From contig CAVWOU010000010.1 in NCBI GenBank assembly GCA_963756745.1, positions 620,001 through 684,000 of the forward strand: DNA of 64,000 bases, in the 5' to 3' direction. Of this stretch, positions 21,308-32,432 are shown piece by piece. Under the pieces are notes generated by a model. It saw only the letters and a program-made list of their open reading frames with translations, was not told the origin of the DNA and did not search any database. The translations under genes and the position numbers were made by a program. The DNA is from DASPWW01 sp963756745 (GTDB lineage Bacteria > Actinomycetota > Thermoleophilia > Solirubrobacterales > 70-9). Position 1 is the stretch's first letter. Every line of letters starts with the position of its first letter.

Positions 21308-22372
21308 ATGGCCGCATCCGAGGCGGTGATCGTCGACGCCGGAGGGCGCGATGTGCGCGTGTCCAGCGCCGATCGCGTGATCTTCCCCAAGACCAAGCGC
21401 ACTGGCGCGGTCACCAAGCTCGACGTCGTCAAGTACTACCTCGCCGTTGGTGAGGGCATCATGCGCGCGGTCGAACGGCGGCCGACGACGCTCGAGCGCT
21501 GGCCGAAGGGCGTGCATCCGGGCATCGTTGTCTCGACGCGCGAGAAGGGCGGCGGCGACGCCTTCTACCAGAAGCGCATTCCAAGAGGAGCGCCGGACTA
21601 CGTGCAGACCGCGCGGATCGAGTTCCCGTCGGGTCGCCACGCGGATGAGATCTGCCCCACGGAGGTGGCCGTCGTCGGCTGGGCTGCCCAGATGGGCACG
21701 ATCACGTTTCATCCGTGGCCGGTTCGCAGCGATGACGTCGGCCATCCGGATGAGCTGCGCATCGACCTCGACCCGCAGCCAGGCACGGACTTCGAAGACG
21801 CCGTGCGAGTCGCCGCTGAGGCACGCGTGCTCCTGGACGAGCTCGGCTACTCGGGTTTCCCGAAGACCTCGGGAGGCCGAGGTGTCCATATATACGTCCG
21901 GATCGAACGCCGCTGGACGTTCACGGACGTCCGCCACGCCGCGATCGCGTTCGGGCGCGAACTCGAGCGGCGGCTACCGGGCCAGGTCACGACAAAGTGG
22001 TGGAAGGAGGAGCGCGGCGAGCGAATCTTCATCGACTACAACCAGAACGCCCGCGATCGCACGATTGCCTCGGCCTACAGCGTCCGGCCGAAGCCGGGTG
22101 CACCGGTCTCCGCGCCGGTCACCTGGGACGAGCTGCCCGACGCCGCGCCCGAGGACTTCACGGTTGCGACGATGCCCGCGCGCTTTGCCGAGGTGGGCGA
22201 CCGCCACGCCGCGATCGACGATGCCGACCACTCGCTGAAGCCGCTGTTGGACATGTACGAGAGCGACGAGGCCGAGGGAGAGGGCGATATGCCATACCCG
22301 CCCGACTACCCGAAGATGCCGGGAGAGCCGAAGCGCGTTCAGCCCTCGCGCGACCGCGACCGCAAACGGTGA
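21308..22372 (+). CDS. stand-alone NHEJ polymerase (LigD PolDom-like primase/polymerase)
   Basis: A 354-residue AEP-type primase/polymerase like the polymerase domain of LigD, here without ligase or 3'-phosphoesterase modules. Motif I is ELRIDLDPQPG (Asp153, Asp155), motif II SGGRGVHIYVRI (about 188-199) and motif III IDYNQNARDRTIASAYSVR (Asp243), the three sets of the metal and NTP site. It fills gaps and adds nucleotides during non-homologous end joining. The N-terminal EAVIVDAGGRDVRVSSADRV leads to the typical phosphate-binding domain. Its usual partner genes (Ku, LigD ligase) are not in the window. I start at ATG 21308; a GTG-like start upstream adds only 10 residues. Confidence 0.88.
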   Translation: MAASEAVIVDAGGRDVRVSSADRVIFPKTKRTGAVTKLDVVKYYLAVGEGIMRAVERRPTTLERWPKGVHPGIVVSTREKGGGDAFYQKRIPRGAPDYVQTARIEFPSGRHADEICPTEVAVVGWAAQMGTITFHPWPVRSDDVGHPDELRIDLDPQPGTDFEDAVRVAAEARVLLDELGYSGFPKTSGGRGVHIYVRIERRWTFTDVRHAAIAFGRELERRLPGQVTTKWWKEERGERIFIDYNQNARDRTIASAYSVRPKPGAPVSAPVTWDELPDAAPEDFTVATMPARFAEVGDRHAAIDDADHSLKPLLDMYESDEAEGEGDMPYPPDYPKMPGEPKRVQPSRDRDRKR

Positions 22373-22441
22373 GTAACTCACGGCGAACGTCGCTCGTGTG
22401 CATAAAAGCCGGCGCGTCCGGGCCTGCGCCGGATGATCGCC

Positions 22442-22733
22442 TCAGCCCTGCTGGAGCAGTCCCGTCACAGCCGCGGCCAGGCGCTTCCCCTTCGCGGTCA
22501 GTCCGTACTCGGCGTGGGGGGGACGGCCCGGGACGAGCCGACGCTCGATTATCTCGGCAGCCTCGAGTTGCTCGAGCCGCTCCGAGAGGGTGGTCGGTGA
22601 GATCCCCGGTAGCGACTGGCGGAACTCGTTGAAACGAGCGGCGCCGCTCGAGCACGCGTAGATCGTGCCCAGCGTCCAGCGGCGCTCCAGCAGGTCCGCG
22701 ACGGCGCGGACCTCGGACGGAACCGGCGCGCAG

Positions 22734-22753
<20 letters not shown>
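22442..22753 (-). CDS. HxlR-family transcriptional regulator
   Basis: A 103-residue winged-helix repressor of HxlR type: SEVRAVADLLERRWTLGTIY, ARFNEFRQSLPGISPTTLSE, RLEQLEAAEIIERRLVPGRP and HAEYGLTAKGKRLAAAV show helix 1, the recognition helix and the wing. Family members sense redox or aldehyde stress and bind as dimers. Two Cys pairs at the N-terminus (CRSC) may be redox-active. Its start overlaps the end of lon by 20 nt on the same strand, so it is probably translated from the lon transcript. Confidence 0.85.
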
Positions 22754-25025
<2,272 letters not shown>

Positions 25026-25037
25026 GGCAAACTCCAG

Positions 25038-25060
25038 TATCTGTAGTTACTCCACAGATA
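25038..25060. promoter_or_regulatory. inverted repeat upstream of lon
   Basis: TATCTGT (25038-25044) and ACAGATA (25054-25060) pair over 7 bp around a 9-nt spacer. The site is just before the lon start codon, in the gap between lon and the divergent tag gene. It could be a regulator-binding site. It does not match the actinobacterial HspR (HAIR) box CTTGAGT-N7-ACTCAAG. Confidence 0.4.
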
Positions 25061-25100
25061 GGATAGCGGCCAGCTTCGGCGACTTGGTGCGCGGTGGCGC

Positions 25101-25106
25101 TAGGGT
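25101..25106 (+). promoter_or_regulatory. -10 hexamer TAGGGT of tag
   Basis: TAGGGT ends 7 nt before the GTG at 25114 and supports that start. Confidence 0.4.
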
Positions 25107-25113
25107 CACCACG

Positions 25114-25731
25114 GTGGCCAACGAACCAACGGCAGGCACCGTGACGGGCGTGGATCCGGGGCCGGACGGACGACCGCGTTGCTGGTGGTCGCTGGGCGGC
25201 CCCGAGTACATCGAGTACCACGACCGCGAGTGGGGGCGGCCCAGTCACGACGAGGTGCACCTGTTCGAGATGCTGACCCTGGAGGCATTCCAGTCCGGGC
25301 TCTCGTGGATCACGATCCTGCGCAAGCGGGAGGGGTTCCGGCGGGCCTTCGATCAGTGGGACGTCGATCGCATTGCCGCCTACGGCGATTCGGATCGCGA
25401 CCGGCTGCTCGGCGACGCATCGATCGTCCGCAATCGCGCCAAGATCGACGCCACAATCCGCAACGCGGGTGCGGCCCGTGAGCTGCGCGCCGAAGGCACG
25501 ACCCTCGGCGAGCTGCTGTGGCAGTTCGCTCCCGAGCGATCCGGCGCGGCGCCGACGTCAGGCGACGACCTCGTCTCGGTGACGCCGGAGTCGACCGAGA
25601 TGGCCAAGGAGCTGAAGCGTCGTGGCTTCGCATTCGTCGGGCCGACGGTGGCATACGCGTTGATGGAAGCGGTCGGCATCGTCAACGACCACCTGGCGGG
25701 CTGTGCGTTCCGGGAGCTGCCGGCGGCCTGA
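25114..25731 (+). CDS. tag: 3-methyladenine DNA glycosylase I
   Basis: A 205-residue HhH-GPD-superfamily glycosylase of Tag type. The signature RCWWSLGGPEYIEYHDREWG (start of the fold), then LFEMLTLEAFQSGLSWITIL (the QSGLSW motif), FAFVGPTVAYALMEAVGIVN and the terminal Cys/His of NDHLAGCAF form the zinc and substrate sites. It removes 3-methyladenine from alkylated DNA. GTG at 25114 is preferred over later candidates since TAGGGT lies 7 nt upstream and the fold begins soon after. It is divergent from lon and lies in a repair-leaning neighbourhood with the NHEJ polymerase. Confidence 0.9.
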   Translation: MANEPTAGTVTGVDPGPDGRPRCWWSLGGPEYIEYHDREWGRPSHDEVHLFEMLTLEAFQSGLSWITILRKREGFRRAFDQWDVDRIAAYGDSDRDRLLGDASIVRNRAKIDATIRNAGAARELRAEGTTLGELLWQFAPERSGAAPTSGDDLVSVTPESTEMAKELKRRGFAFVGPTVAYALMEAVGIVNDHLAGCAFRELPAA

Positions 25732-25779
25732 TTAGGTCGCGGCGAGCGAGCGTTCGGTCGCCGTGCCGGCCCACGCCGT

Positions 25780-27372
25780 TCAGCGCGACAGCAACGTGGT
25801 CCCGCTGGCGACGGTCCCGCCCGGCCTCGTCTTCGTGCGGATCCGCAGCCAGGTTCGCTCGACTCCCCCGGGCAGGGTCGCGCTCCCGTCCCCGTCGAGC
25901 TCGAGCCGCTCGCGCTGACCGCCGCTCCAGATCACCGCGCGGAGCCGTCGAACCCTCGGCCCCTGAACGTCGATCTGAACGTCCGTGCCCTCGATCGTCA
26001 CAGTCACCTGGGTGCGCTCCGCGTGGTCGACGAGCACCGCCTTGGCGCGGCGCCTCGCCCGAGCGCCCCGCGCGGCGAGCCTCTTCGCGCCGTTAGTGAC
26101 GCGCGGACGTTCATCGCACGCGGAGGTCTCGAACAGCGCCAGCCGGGGGTCGCCGCGGAGCGCGGTCGCCTCGAGCTTGGTGCCGCCGCAGCTCAGCTCG
26201 ACGCCGGACTTCGCGGCGATGAGCTCCCCGGCGTCCGCCTGGGGGAGCCGCCCGCGCCGGTTCGGCACGACCAGGCGGTACAGCGGAAGCCCGTGCGAGA
26301 CCTCGTCCGGGTCGCGCTCGCCGGCCCCGGTGTTGCACGCGGTCGTGTTCGTGGCTGCGGCCAGCACCGTGTCCCGGACCTCGTTCGAAACGGCCTGCGT
26401 GTTGAGCAGGTTCGCGGGATCGAGGAAGTCCAGGCCGAGCCCGTGGACGACGTCGTAGGTGCCGCCCTGCTTGAAGTTCGGGATCCCCGGGGCCGGGATC
26501 GTGCTGCCGTCGATCGCGAGCGCGCTCTCGCCGAGCGCGCTCGACAGGCCGACCGCCCCGTCGCTGGGGGTGTAGTAGCCGAGCAGAGGGATGCTGAAGC
26601 CGACGTGGTTGCCCGCGATCCCGGTCACCGGGCACGAGCCGATCCGCTGCTGCGGGTTCCAGCCGGTGAGGAAGCCGTTGGTGAGCTCGGTGGTCGCGAC
26701 CTTTCCGAGGTCCTTCAGCATCAGATCGGCGACCTCTACGACGCTTTCGCAGATCAGCTGCTCGATCTCGTTCGTGAAGTCACATTTGCCGCCGTCGAGG
26801 TTGATCGCGAGGTCGGCGACAAGGGAACCGATGTGGGGCGTGCCGAGCGTGGTCAGCGACAGCACCTCGAGGTCCGCGTAGCCGGGGTCTTGGGTGATCG
26901 CCGAGCGCGACCAGAGCCCGCCGTCGGAATGTCCCACGAGGTGGAGCTTCTCGACGCCGTAGGTGTCGCGCATGAAGGCGAGCAGGTTCGCGAGCGCCTG
27001 ACCGTTGGCGTCGAGCTCGCCGTTCGAGTTGATCACCGCGCTGTCCGGCGGGGCGACCTCGGCCGGACCGGTGCACGGCGCCAGCAGCGGCTCCCCGGTC
27101 TGCCTCACGGGCGCCGTGAACACGTCGAGGCCGGCCGGCTTCAGCGTCTGCGCCATCCCGCCCGCCGGACTCCACTCGGGGCCCTCCTTGCCGTTGCAGC
27201 GCGGGTCGGGCGTCGAGAACGGAGACGCGGTGTCGAAGCCGGACACCAGGAGGACGGCCTCGGGATAGGTCGCGGCCTGCGCGGAGGTCGTCGCCGCGAG
27301 CAGCCCGCCGAGCGCGAGCGCGAGCGCGAACAACCAACGCCGTCCCTGCCCAGTTCCGCGCTCCGCCCGCAC
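25780..27372 (-). CDS. secreted lipase-like alpha/beta hydrolase
   Basis: A 530-residue exported protein with a signal peptide ending near AQA (residue ~33, cleavage before ATYPEAVLLVSG). The oxyanion strand VLLVSGFDTASPFS and the nucleophile elbow GHSDGG (about residue 149, in LHLVGHSDGGLWSRSA) fit the triacylglycerol-lipase/PGAP1-like fold, and TLGTPHIGSLVADLAINLDG carries the family's GTPH motif. The acid and His follow in the C-terminal part, which also holds a ~150-residue extension ending in beta strands. It acts outside the cell on lipids or esters. It is alone on its strand between the MMPL gene and a gap. Confidence 0.75.
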   Translation of the reverse strand: MRAERGTGQGRRWLFALALALGGLLAATTSAQAATYPEAVLLVSGFDTASPFSTPDPRCNGKEGPEWSPAGGMAQTLKPAGLDVFTAPVRQTGEPLLAPCTGPAEVAPPDSAVINSNGELDANGQALANLLAFMRDTYGVEKLHLVGHSDGGLWSRSAITQDPGYADLEVLSLTTLGTPHIGSLVADLAINLDGGKCDFTNEIEQLICESVVEVADLMLKDLGKVATTELTNGFLTGWNPQQRIGSCPVTGIAGNHVGFSIPLLGYYTPSDGAVGLSSALGESALAIDGSTIPAPGIPNFKQGGTYDVVHGLGLDFLDPANLLNTQAVSNEVRDTVLAAATNTTACNTGAGERDPDEVSHGLPLYRLVVPNRRGRLPQADAGELIAAKSGVELSCGGTKLEATALRGDPRLALFETSACDERPRVTNGAKRLAARGARARRRAKAVLVDHAERTQVTVTIEGTDVQIDVQGPRVRRLRAVIWSGGQRERLELDGDGSATLPGGVERTWLRIRTKTRPGGTVASGTTLLSR

Positions 27373-27483
27373 CGCGCGACGGTAGCAGTTGGCTCGACCG
27401 CGCCCTCGGGCGAAGCCCTTGCCCGCAGGGGGCGAGTAGCGACGGACCGGGCGCCCGGGGAGAGGCGCCCGGCCCGCGTCTCG

Positions 27484-29670
27484 CTACTCCGTCTCGGCGG
27501 CCACCCGGGGCCGTGGTTCGGGTGCGGCGTCGCGCTCGCGCGACTTGCGGCCGGCGATGTGGGCGAGCGCCGAAGGCCACCAGACTCGGTCGCCGATCTC
27601 CAGCACCAACGCCGGGACCAGCAGCGATCTGACGAGGAACGTGTCGATGAGGACTCCGACCGCGACCGTGAACCCGATCTCCGTCAGGAACACGAGTGGC
27701 AGCACGGCGAGAGTCGAGAAGGTGCCCGCGAGCACCAGCCCCGCCGAGGTGATCACGGCCCCGGTCACGGCCAGGCCTCGAATCGTCCCGTTGCGCGTCC
27801 CATGCTGGAGGGTCTCCTCCCGCACGCGCGCCATCAGGAAGATGTTGTAGTCGATGCCCAGCGCCACCAGGAAGATGAACGCGAACAGCGGCAGGGCGGG
27901 GTCGATGCCCGGGAAGTCGAACACGTTCTCGAAGAAGAACGTCCCGATCCCGAGCGCCGCGGCGAAGGACAGGATCACCGTCCCGATCAGCACCAGTGGC
28001 GCGACGATTGCGCGTAGCAGCGCCGCGAGGATCAGGAACACCACCAGGAGGGCGATCGGGACGATCACGACGTTGTCGCGTGCGGTCGAGTCGCGCAGGT
28101 CGTGCTCCTCGGCCGTCGGGCCCCCGACCAGGACGTCCTCGCCGGCGACCCCGCGAGCGGCGTCGCGGATTCCGGGGATCAGGTCGAATCCGGCGGTGCT
28201 GTAGGGATCCTCGTCGAGCGTGACCTCGAGCTTGGTCCCGGCCGGTCCCTCCTCGCGCTTGGGTGAGACCTCAGCGACGCCGGGTGCCTGCGCAACGGCG
28301 TTGCTGACGCCGTCAACCTTCGAGTTGTCCATGACGAGGACGTTGGTCGGCGCGTTCGCACCCGCCGGGAAGCCCGACTCCAGGAGCTCCTGTCCCTGGA
28401 CGGAGTCGACGTCGTTGCGGAACATGTTTCCGCTCGTCAGGTCGCTGTTGAGCTGCACCAACCCGACGGCGAGGACGGCGAGCACTGCCGTGGTGCCGAT
28501 CCATACCCGTCGCGGGCCGCGACCGACCCACTCGGCGATGCGCCGCCACACGCCGTGGGTGGCGTCCGGGCCCTCGGTTCCGTAGCGCGGGATGAACGGC
28601 CAGAACGCGCGCCGTCCGAACATGGTCAGCAGCGCCGGCAGCAAGGTCAGCATCGAGAGCATCGCGAGGGCGATTCCCATTGCACCGATCGGCCCGAGTC
28701 CGGAGGTGCCGGTGACCTCGGCGAGCGTCAGCGTCAGCAGTGCGGCCATCACGGTCGCGCCCGAGGCTAGGATCACCGGGCTCGTGCGTTGCAGCGTGAC
28801 GTGGATCGCGTCGTGCTTGTTCTCGTGCCGCCGCAGCTCCTCGCGGAAGCGCGAGACCATCAACAGCGCGTAGTCGGTCCCGGCTCCGAAGACCAGCACG
28901 GGGAGGATGCCGCCCGACTGCCCGGTTACCGTCACGCCGGCCTCGGCGAGCAGGTACCCGAACCCGCGCGAGCTGACCTCGGCGAGCAGCACGGTGAAGA
29001 ACGGGATCGTCCAGAAGATCGGGCTGCGGTAGATGATTATCAGGAGCAGCAGGACCAGGCCCGCCGTCGCGTACAGCAGCGTGCCGTTGATCTCGTTGAA
29101 GACGTCGACCGCGTCGGCGGCGAAGCCGGCCGGCCCGGTCACCTTCGCCTCGAGGCCGCCAGGCAGCGACCCGAGCTCGGTCTTGATCTCCTCCGGCGTG
29201 TCGGTGATCACGTCCTCCGCATCGCCGGTGGCTTCCTCGGGAACCCTGATCGGGGTCGTGACAAGCGCCGTGCTGCGGTCCTGCGAGAGCACGGGCGGGC
29301 CTGTCTCGGCCACCGAATTGGCGCGCTGCTCGTTGATCTGCGGGCGTACGCGATCGTTGATCTCCGCGCGTACCTGCGCGATCGCTGCCTTGTCTTCGGC
29401 CGTCAGCCCGCCTTCGCGATGGAAGACGGTGATCGCGTCGGCCTGATCGTCGGAGGGAAAGCCTTCCAGCTGATCGATCGTCTTCACGGACTCCGCGTTG
29501 GCCGGGAGGTAGTCGGCGGGGTCGTTCTCCTGGACGTCCTCGAACTTGCTCGACAGCGGTCCGATCGCGAACGCGATCACCAGCCATACGCCGATTACGG
29601 CGAACTTGGTCCGCCGACCTCCGGGTAGCTGGGCCAGCGAACGTCCGATTGAGCGAAGCCTGTCGGTCAT
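27484..29670 (-). CDS. MMPL/RND-family membrane transporter
   Basis: A 728-residue MMPL-type RND exporter. The first transmembrane helix FAVIGVWLVIAFAIGPL is followed by a ~150-residue periplasmic loop, then a bundle of helices 2-6 (LLYATAGLVLLLLIIIYRSP and on), a second loop and helices 7-12. The motif LPVLVFGAGTDYALLMVSRF and, in the second half, IFLVALGIDYNIFLMARVRE, are the characteristic paired MMPL signatures with the charged residues used for proton coupling. Relatives export lipids or drugs. The ATG at 29670 has AAGGGAG upstream; a start 138 bp earlier is less likely. Confidence 0.9.
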   Translation of the reverse strand: MTDRLRSIGRSLAQLPGGRRTKFAVIGVWLVIAFAIGPLSSKFEDVQENDPADYLPANAESVKTIDQLEGFPSDDQADAITVFHREGGLTAEDKAAIAQVRAEINDRVRPQINEQRANSVAETGPPVLSQDRSTALVTTPIRVPEEATGDAEDVITDTPEEIKTELGSLPGGLEAKVTGPAGFAADAVDVFNEINGTLLYATAGLVLLLLIIIYRSPIFWTIPFFTVLLAEVSSRGFGYLLAEAGVTVTGQSGGILPVLVFGAGTDYALLMVSRFREELRRHENKHDAIHVTLQRTSPVILASGATVMAALLTLTLAEVTGTSGLGPIGAMGIALAMLSMLTLLPALLTMFGRRAFWPFIPRYGTEGPDATHGVWRRIAEWVGRGPRRVWIGTTAVLAVLAVGLVQLNSDLTSGNMFRNDVDSVQGQELLESGFPAGANAPTNVLVMDNSKVDGVSNAVAQAPGVAEVSPKREEGPAGTKLEVTLDEDPYSTAGFDLIPGIRDAARGVAGEDVLVGGPTAEEHDLRDSTARDNVVIVPIALLVVFLILAALLRAIVAPLVLIGTVILSFAAALGIGTFFFENVFDFPGIDPALPLFAFIFLVALGIDYNIFLMARVREETLQHGTRNGTIRGLAVTGAVITSAGLVLAGTFSTLAVLPLVFLTEIGFTVAVGVLIDTFLVRSLLVPALVLEIGDRVWWPSALAHIAGRKSRERDAAPEPRPRVAAETE

Positions 29671-29845
29671 GGATTGCTCCCTTGTGGCTTGGATGAGCCC
29701 GATTCGAATACGTGATCGAGGCTCCCATGTAGGACCGGGCTCTCCCACACGGCCAGCACCCCAATCGCGGGTAGGCGATCCGCCTAGCGGGGGTTGGGAT
29801 AACCGCACCCCCGAAGAGCGCCGGTTGCGGGATTGAGGTCGGCCG

Positions 29846-30130
29846 CTAGGTGGCCGCGCCGGTTCGCCACCCGCCCGACGCGTAATCGTCGAGCCCGGCG
29901 AACATCTCGCCCGTCTCCAGCGTCGCCATGCCGTGCCGGTACTCGACGCCGAGCGCCTCGTCGAGGGGGAGAGACGACTGCTCGTAGGACGACAGCCGAT
30001 CGCTGCGGAGCGCCGCCTGCGGCAGCGCGGCCAGCTCGTCGGCGGTGGGGCGATCGATCGCGTTCGCCACGTCGGGCCGATCGAGCGTCACGATCGCGAC
30101 CGGACCATCGGTCTCGTAGTGAACCGTCAT
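29846..30130 (-). pseudogene. enoyl-CoA hydratase/isomerase with internal deletion
   Basis: The 94-residue frame joins the family's N-terminus (MTVHYETDGPVAIVTLDRPD then ANAIDRPTADELAAL) directly to its C-terminus (SSLPLDEALGVEYRHGMATL then ETGEMFAGLDDYASGG). Crotonase-family enzymes need about 250 residues, and the CoA pocket and the oxyanion AGGD loop are missing here, so this copy cannot be active. It begins by overlapping the P450 stop (ATGA), showing it was the next gene of the P450 operon. Its deletion resembles that of the NTPase gene at 7442. Confidence 0.7.
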
Positions 30131-31356
30131 CTCCACCGAACGGGCAGCGTCTTGAGCTGGTTCAAGAACGCCGATTCGACTCTGCTGGGCGCGTCGGCCA
30201 TCCGGATCTCGGGAAAGCGCTTCAGCGTCTCCTCGAACAGTATCCGCAGCTCGAGTCGGGCCAGCGAGGCGCCGAGGCAGAAGTGGCGCCCGCCCGCGCC
30301 GAACGCCTGGTGCTCCGGGTTGCGGAGCACGTCGAAGCGGTCGGGGTCCTCGTAGTGCTCCTCGTCGCGATTGCTCGACAGGTACCACATCATCACCTTG
30401 TCCCCGTCCGCGATCGGCTGGCCCGCGATCTCGGTGTCCCGCATCGCGGTCCGGCGGAAGTGGGCGAAGGCCGGGTACATGCGCAGACATTCCTCGACCG
30501 CGCCGGGGATCAGCGACGGGTCATCGATCAGCAGCTGCATCTGATCGGGGTGCTCCATCAGCGCGCGCATCCCGCTCGTGTAGGTCGCCTTGGTGCTGTC
30601 GTTGCCAGCCGCCACGAGCAGGAAGAAGCCCATCACGATCTCGTGCTCCTCGAGCCGCTCGCCGTCGATCTCGGCTTGCACCAGGACGGTGGTCAGATCG
30701 TCGGTCGGCTTGCGCCGCCGCTCGGCGATCATCTTCCGGCAGCGCTCGAAGATCTCGGGGATGTCGCGCTCGAGGATCGCGTCGAGGCCGCCGGGGTTGA
30801 GGTCGGGGTCGCCGAGGCCGAGGGTCGCATTCATCAGGTTCGCCCACACCGCGTCGTCCTCCTCGGGAATTCCCATGAAGCTCCCGATCACGCGCGAGAC
30901 CACTGGCTGCGCGACGTCGGTGACGAGGTCGCACCCGCCGCGGTCGGCGACCCCGTCCAGCACCCGCTCCGTGATCGCCCGGATCGCGTCCTCGTGCTCG
31001 GCGATCCGCTTCGGCGTGAACCCGCGCTGGAACAGCATCTTCAGCCGGTCGTGCTTCGGCGGGTCCATGGCGATGAACATCGCGCGGGTGAGCTCGATCG
31101 GGATCGCGTGCGTCAACCCGGTCACGCCTCCGCGCTCCGACGAGAAGGTCTCCCAATCGAGGCTCACGGTGCGCACGTCGTCCGCGCGCGTAATCGACCA
31201 GAACCCTTCCTCGTTCTCGTACTCGTTGATCTCGCTCCAGTGGACGGGGCATTCCCGCCGCAGCTCGCCGAAGATCCGGTGGGGCGGGCCGTCGATCCAG
31301 TGCTCGCGATCCGTGACGTCGATCCGGTTGAGCTCCTGGTCGGGTTGCGCGGTCAT
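30127..31356 (-). CDS. cytochrome P450
   Basis: A 409-residue bacterial class I P450. The heme-binding loop FGAGGRHFCLGASLARLELR carries the axial Cys360, the K-helix ExxR and the I-helix AAGNDSTKATY (Ser in the position of the usual Thr pair) are present, as is PERFDVLRNPEHQAFGAGGR. It oxidises a small organic substrate using electrons from ferredoxin. It resembles steroid- and terpenoid-type actinobacterial P450s such as the CYP125/CYP142 group, but I do not assign a subfamily. GGAGGCACCGG precedes the ATG. It leads a leftward unit with two enoyl-CoA-hydratase genes. Confidence 0.93.
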   Translation of the reverse strand: MTAQPDQELNRIDVTDREHWIDGPPHRIFGELRRECPVHWSEINEYENEEGFWSITRADDVRTVSLDWETFSSERGGVTGLTHAIPIELTRAMFIAMDPPKHDRLKMLFQRGFTPKRIAEHEDAIRAITERVLDGVADRGGCDLVTDVAQPVVSRVIGSFMGIPEEDDAVWANLMNATLGLGDPDLNPGGLDAILERDIPEIFERCRKMIAERRRKPTDDLTTVLVQAEIDGERLEEHEIVMGFFLLVAAGNDSTKATYTSGMRALMEHPDQMQLLIDDPSLIPGAVEECLRMYPAFAHFRRTAMRDTEIAGQPIADGDKVMMWYLSSNRDEEHYEDPDRFDVLRNPEHQAFGAGGRHFCLGASLARLELRILFEETLKRFPEIRMADAPSRVESAFLNQLKTLPVRWR

Positions 31357-31532
31357 CCGGTGCCTCCTGGGTCCTGCTGGCCGGCCAGCCAGCACCCTAC
31401 CAGGCCTACCCGGCGACGCCGAGTGGGGACGCGCATCGCGTACCACAACTCGCAGCCGGGCGCAGAGGTCGCCCAGCACGCCCCGGTGCCCCGCTGGGGC
31501 TAGAGCGAGGCGCTGCCGTTCGTGCCGTAGCG

Positions 31533-32369
31533 CTACTCCGCCGCGAGCAGCGCCCCTACCGCCTCGCGGTGCGCACGGGTCGTGAAGCACATCGGCTCGG
31601 CAAACTCCTCCATCGCAATCGCCTGTTCCCAGGTCATGTCGGCGGCGTTGCGGAGCAGCGGCTTCATCATCGACTGCACGTGGGTTGGTAGCTGCTCGAT
31701 CCGATCGCACCACTCGAGCGCGTCGGGGAGCAGCCGGTCGTGCTCGACCAGGGCGTTGGCGAGCCCGAGGTCGGCGGCCTCGGCTCCGGAGAGGTGGCGG
31801 CCGCCGGCGAACAGCTCGAACGCCCGCTGGTACCCGAGCCGGCGGGTAAGGGCCCAGCTCGTTCCGACCTCGGGGACGAGGCCGATGCGGCCGAACGCGG
31901 GAACGAGCCGCGCGCGCTCGGAGACGAGGATCAGGTCGCAGGTCAGGGCGAACGCGAGCCCGACGCCGGCGGCAGCGCCGTTGATCGCCGCGACGAACGC
32001 CTTGTCCGACCGCGCGATCAGCTTCGCGATCCCGCCGAACTCGTTGCGGATCCAGCGCCACGCACCGGCCGCTCCCTCGGCGCCCTCGTCGACCATCGGG
32101 TGCGCCGTCTCGCGCATCAGCCTCAGGTCGCCCCCGGCGCTGAATGCGGGATCGGCCCCGGTGAGAACAATCGCCCGCACCGCGTGATCCGCGGCGAGCT
32201 CCTCGAGGGCCTCGCGCAGCTGGACCGTCAGTGCGGCGCTGAGAGGATTCAGCTTCTCTGGGTCGTTCAGGGTGACAACCGCGCGTGAGCCTTCGCGGTT
32301 CACCAGCACGAGCGAGCCCTGCTCCTCGCGTGCCTCGCGCACAGTCTGCTCGTAGGACGTCGTCGTCAT
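31533..32369 (-). CDS. enoyl-CoA hydratase/isomerase-family protein
   Basis: A 278-residue crotonase-family enzyme of full length. FSAGGDLRLMRETAHPM supplies the AGGDL oxyanion segment and AFVAAINGAAAGVGLAFALT then CDLILVSERARLVPAFGRIG the second loop (AAAGVGL), while RIGLVPEVGTSWALTRRLGY gives the acidic-residue segment with Glu in the position of the second catalytic Glu. It hydrates or isomerises acyl-CoA. It is in the same leftward unit as P450, MFS and MarR genes, suggesting oxidation and beta-oxidation-like degradation of one compound. The substrate is unknown. Confidence 0.9.
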   Translation of the reverse strand: MTTTSYEQTVREAREEQGSLVLVNREGSRAVVTLNDPEKLNPLSAALTVQLREALEELAADHAVRAIVLTGADPAFSAGGDLRLMRETAHPMVDEGAEGAAGAWRWIRNEFGGIAKLIARSDKAFVAAINGAAAGVGLAFALTCDLILVSERARLVPAFGRIGLVPEVGTSWALTRRLGYQRAFELFAGGRHLSGAEAADLGLANALVEHDRLLPDALEWCDRIEQLPTHVQSMMKPLLRNAADMTWEQAIAMEEFAEPMCFTTRAHREAVGALLAAE

Positions 32370-32432
32370 CGCGGCCTCCTCGTTCGATGCTCGGTGATCT
32401 GCCGGGGGAGGGATTCTCGACGAACGCGGCCG

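Noticed and set aside
26023..28017. A 664-codon plus-strand frame across the lipase-like and MMPL genes.
   Set aside because: It is the mirror frame of two genes with clear families on the other strand. Its composition is Arg/Gln/Asp-rich and without family motifs.
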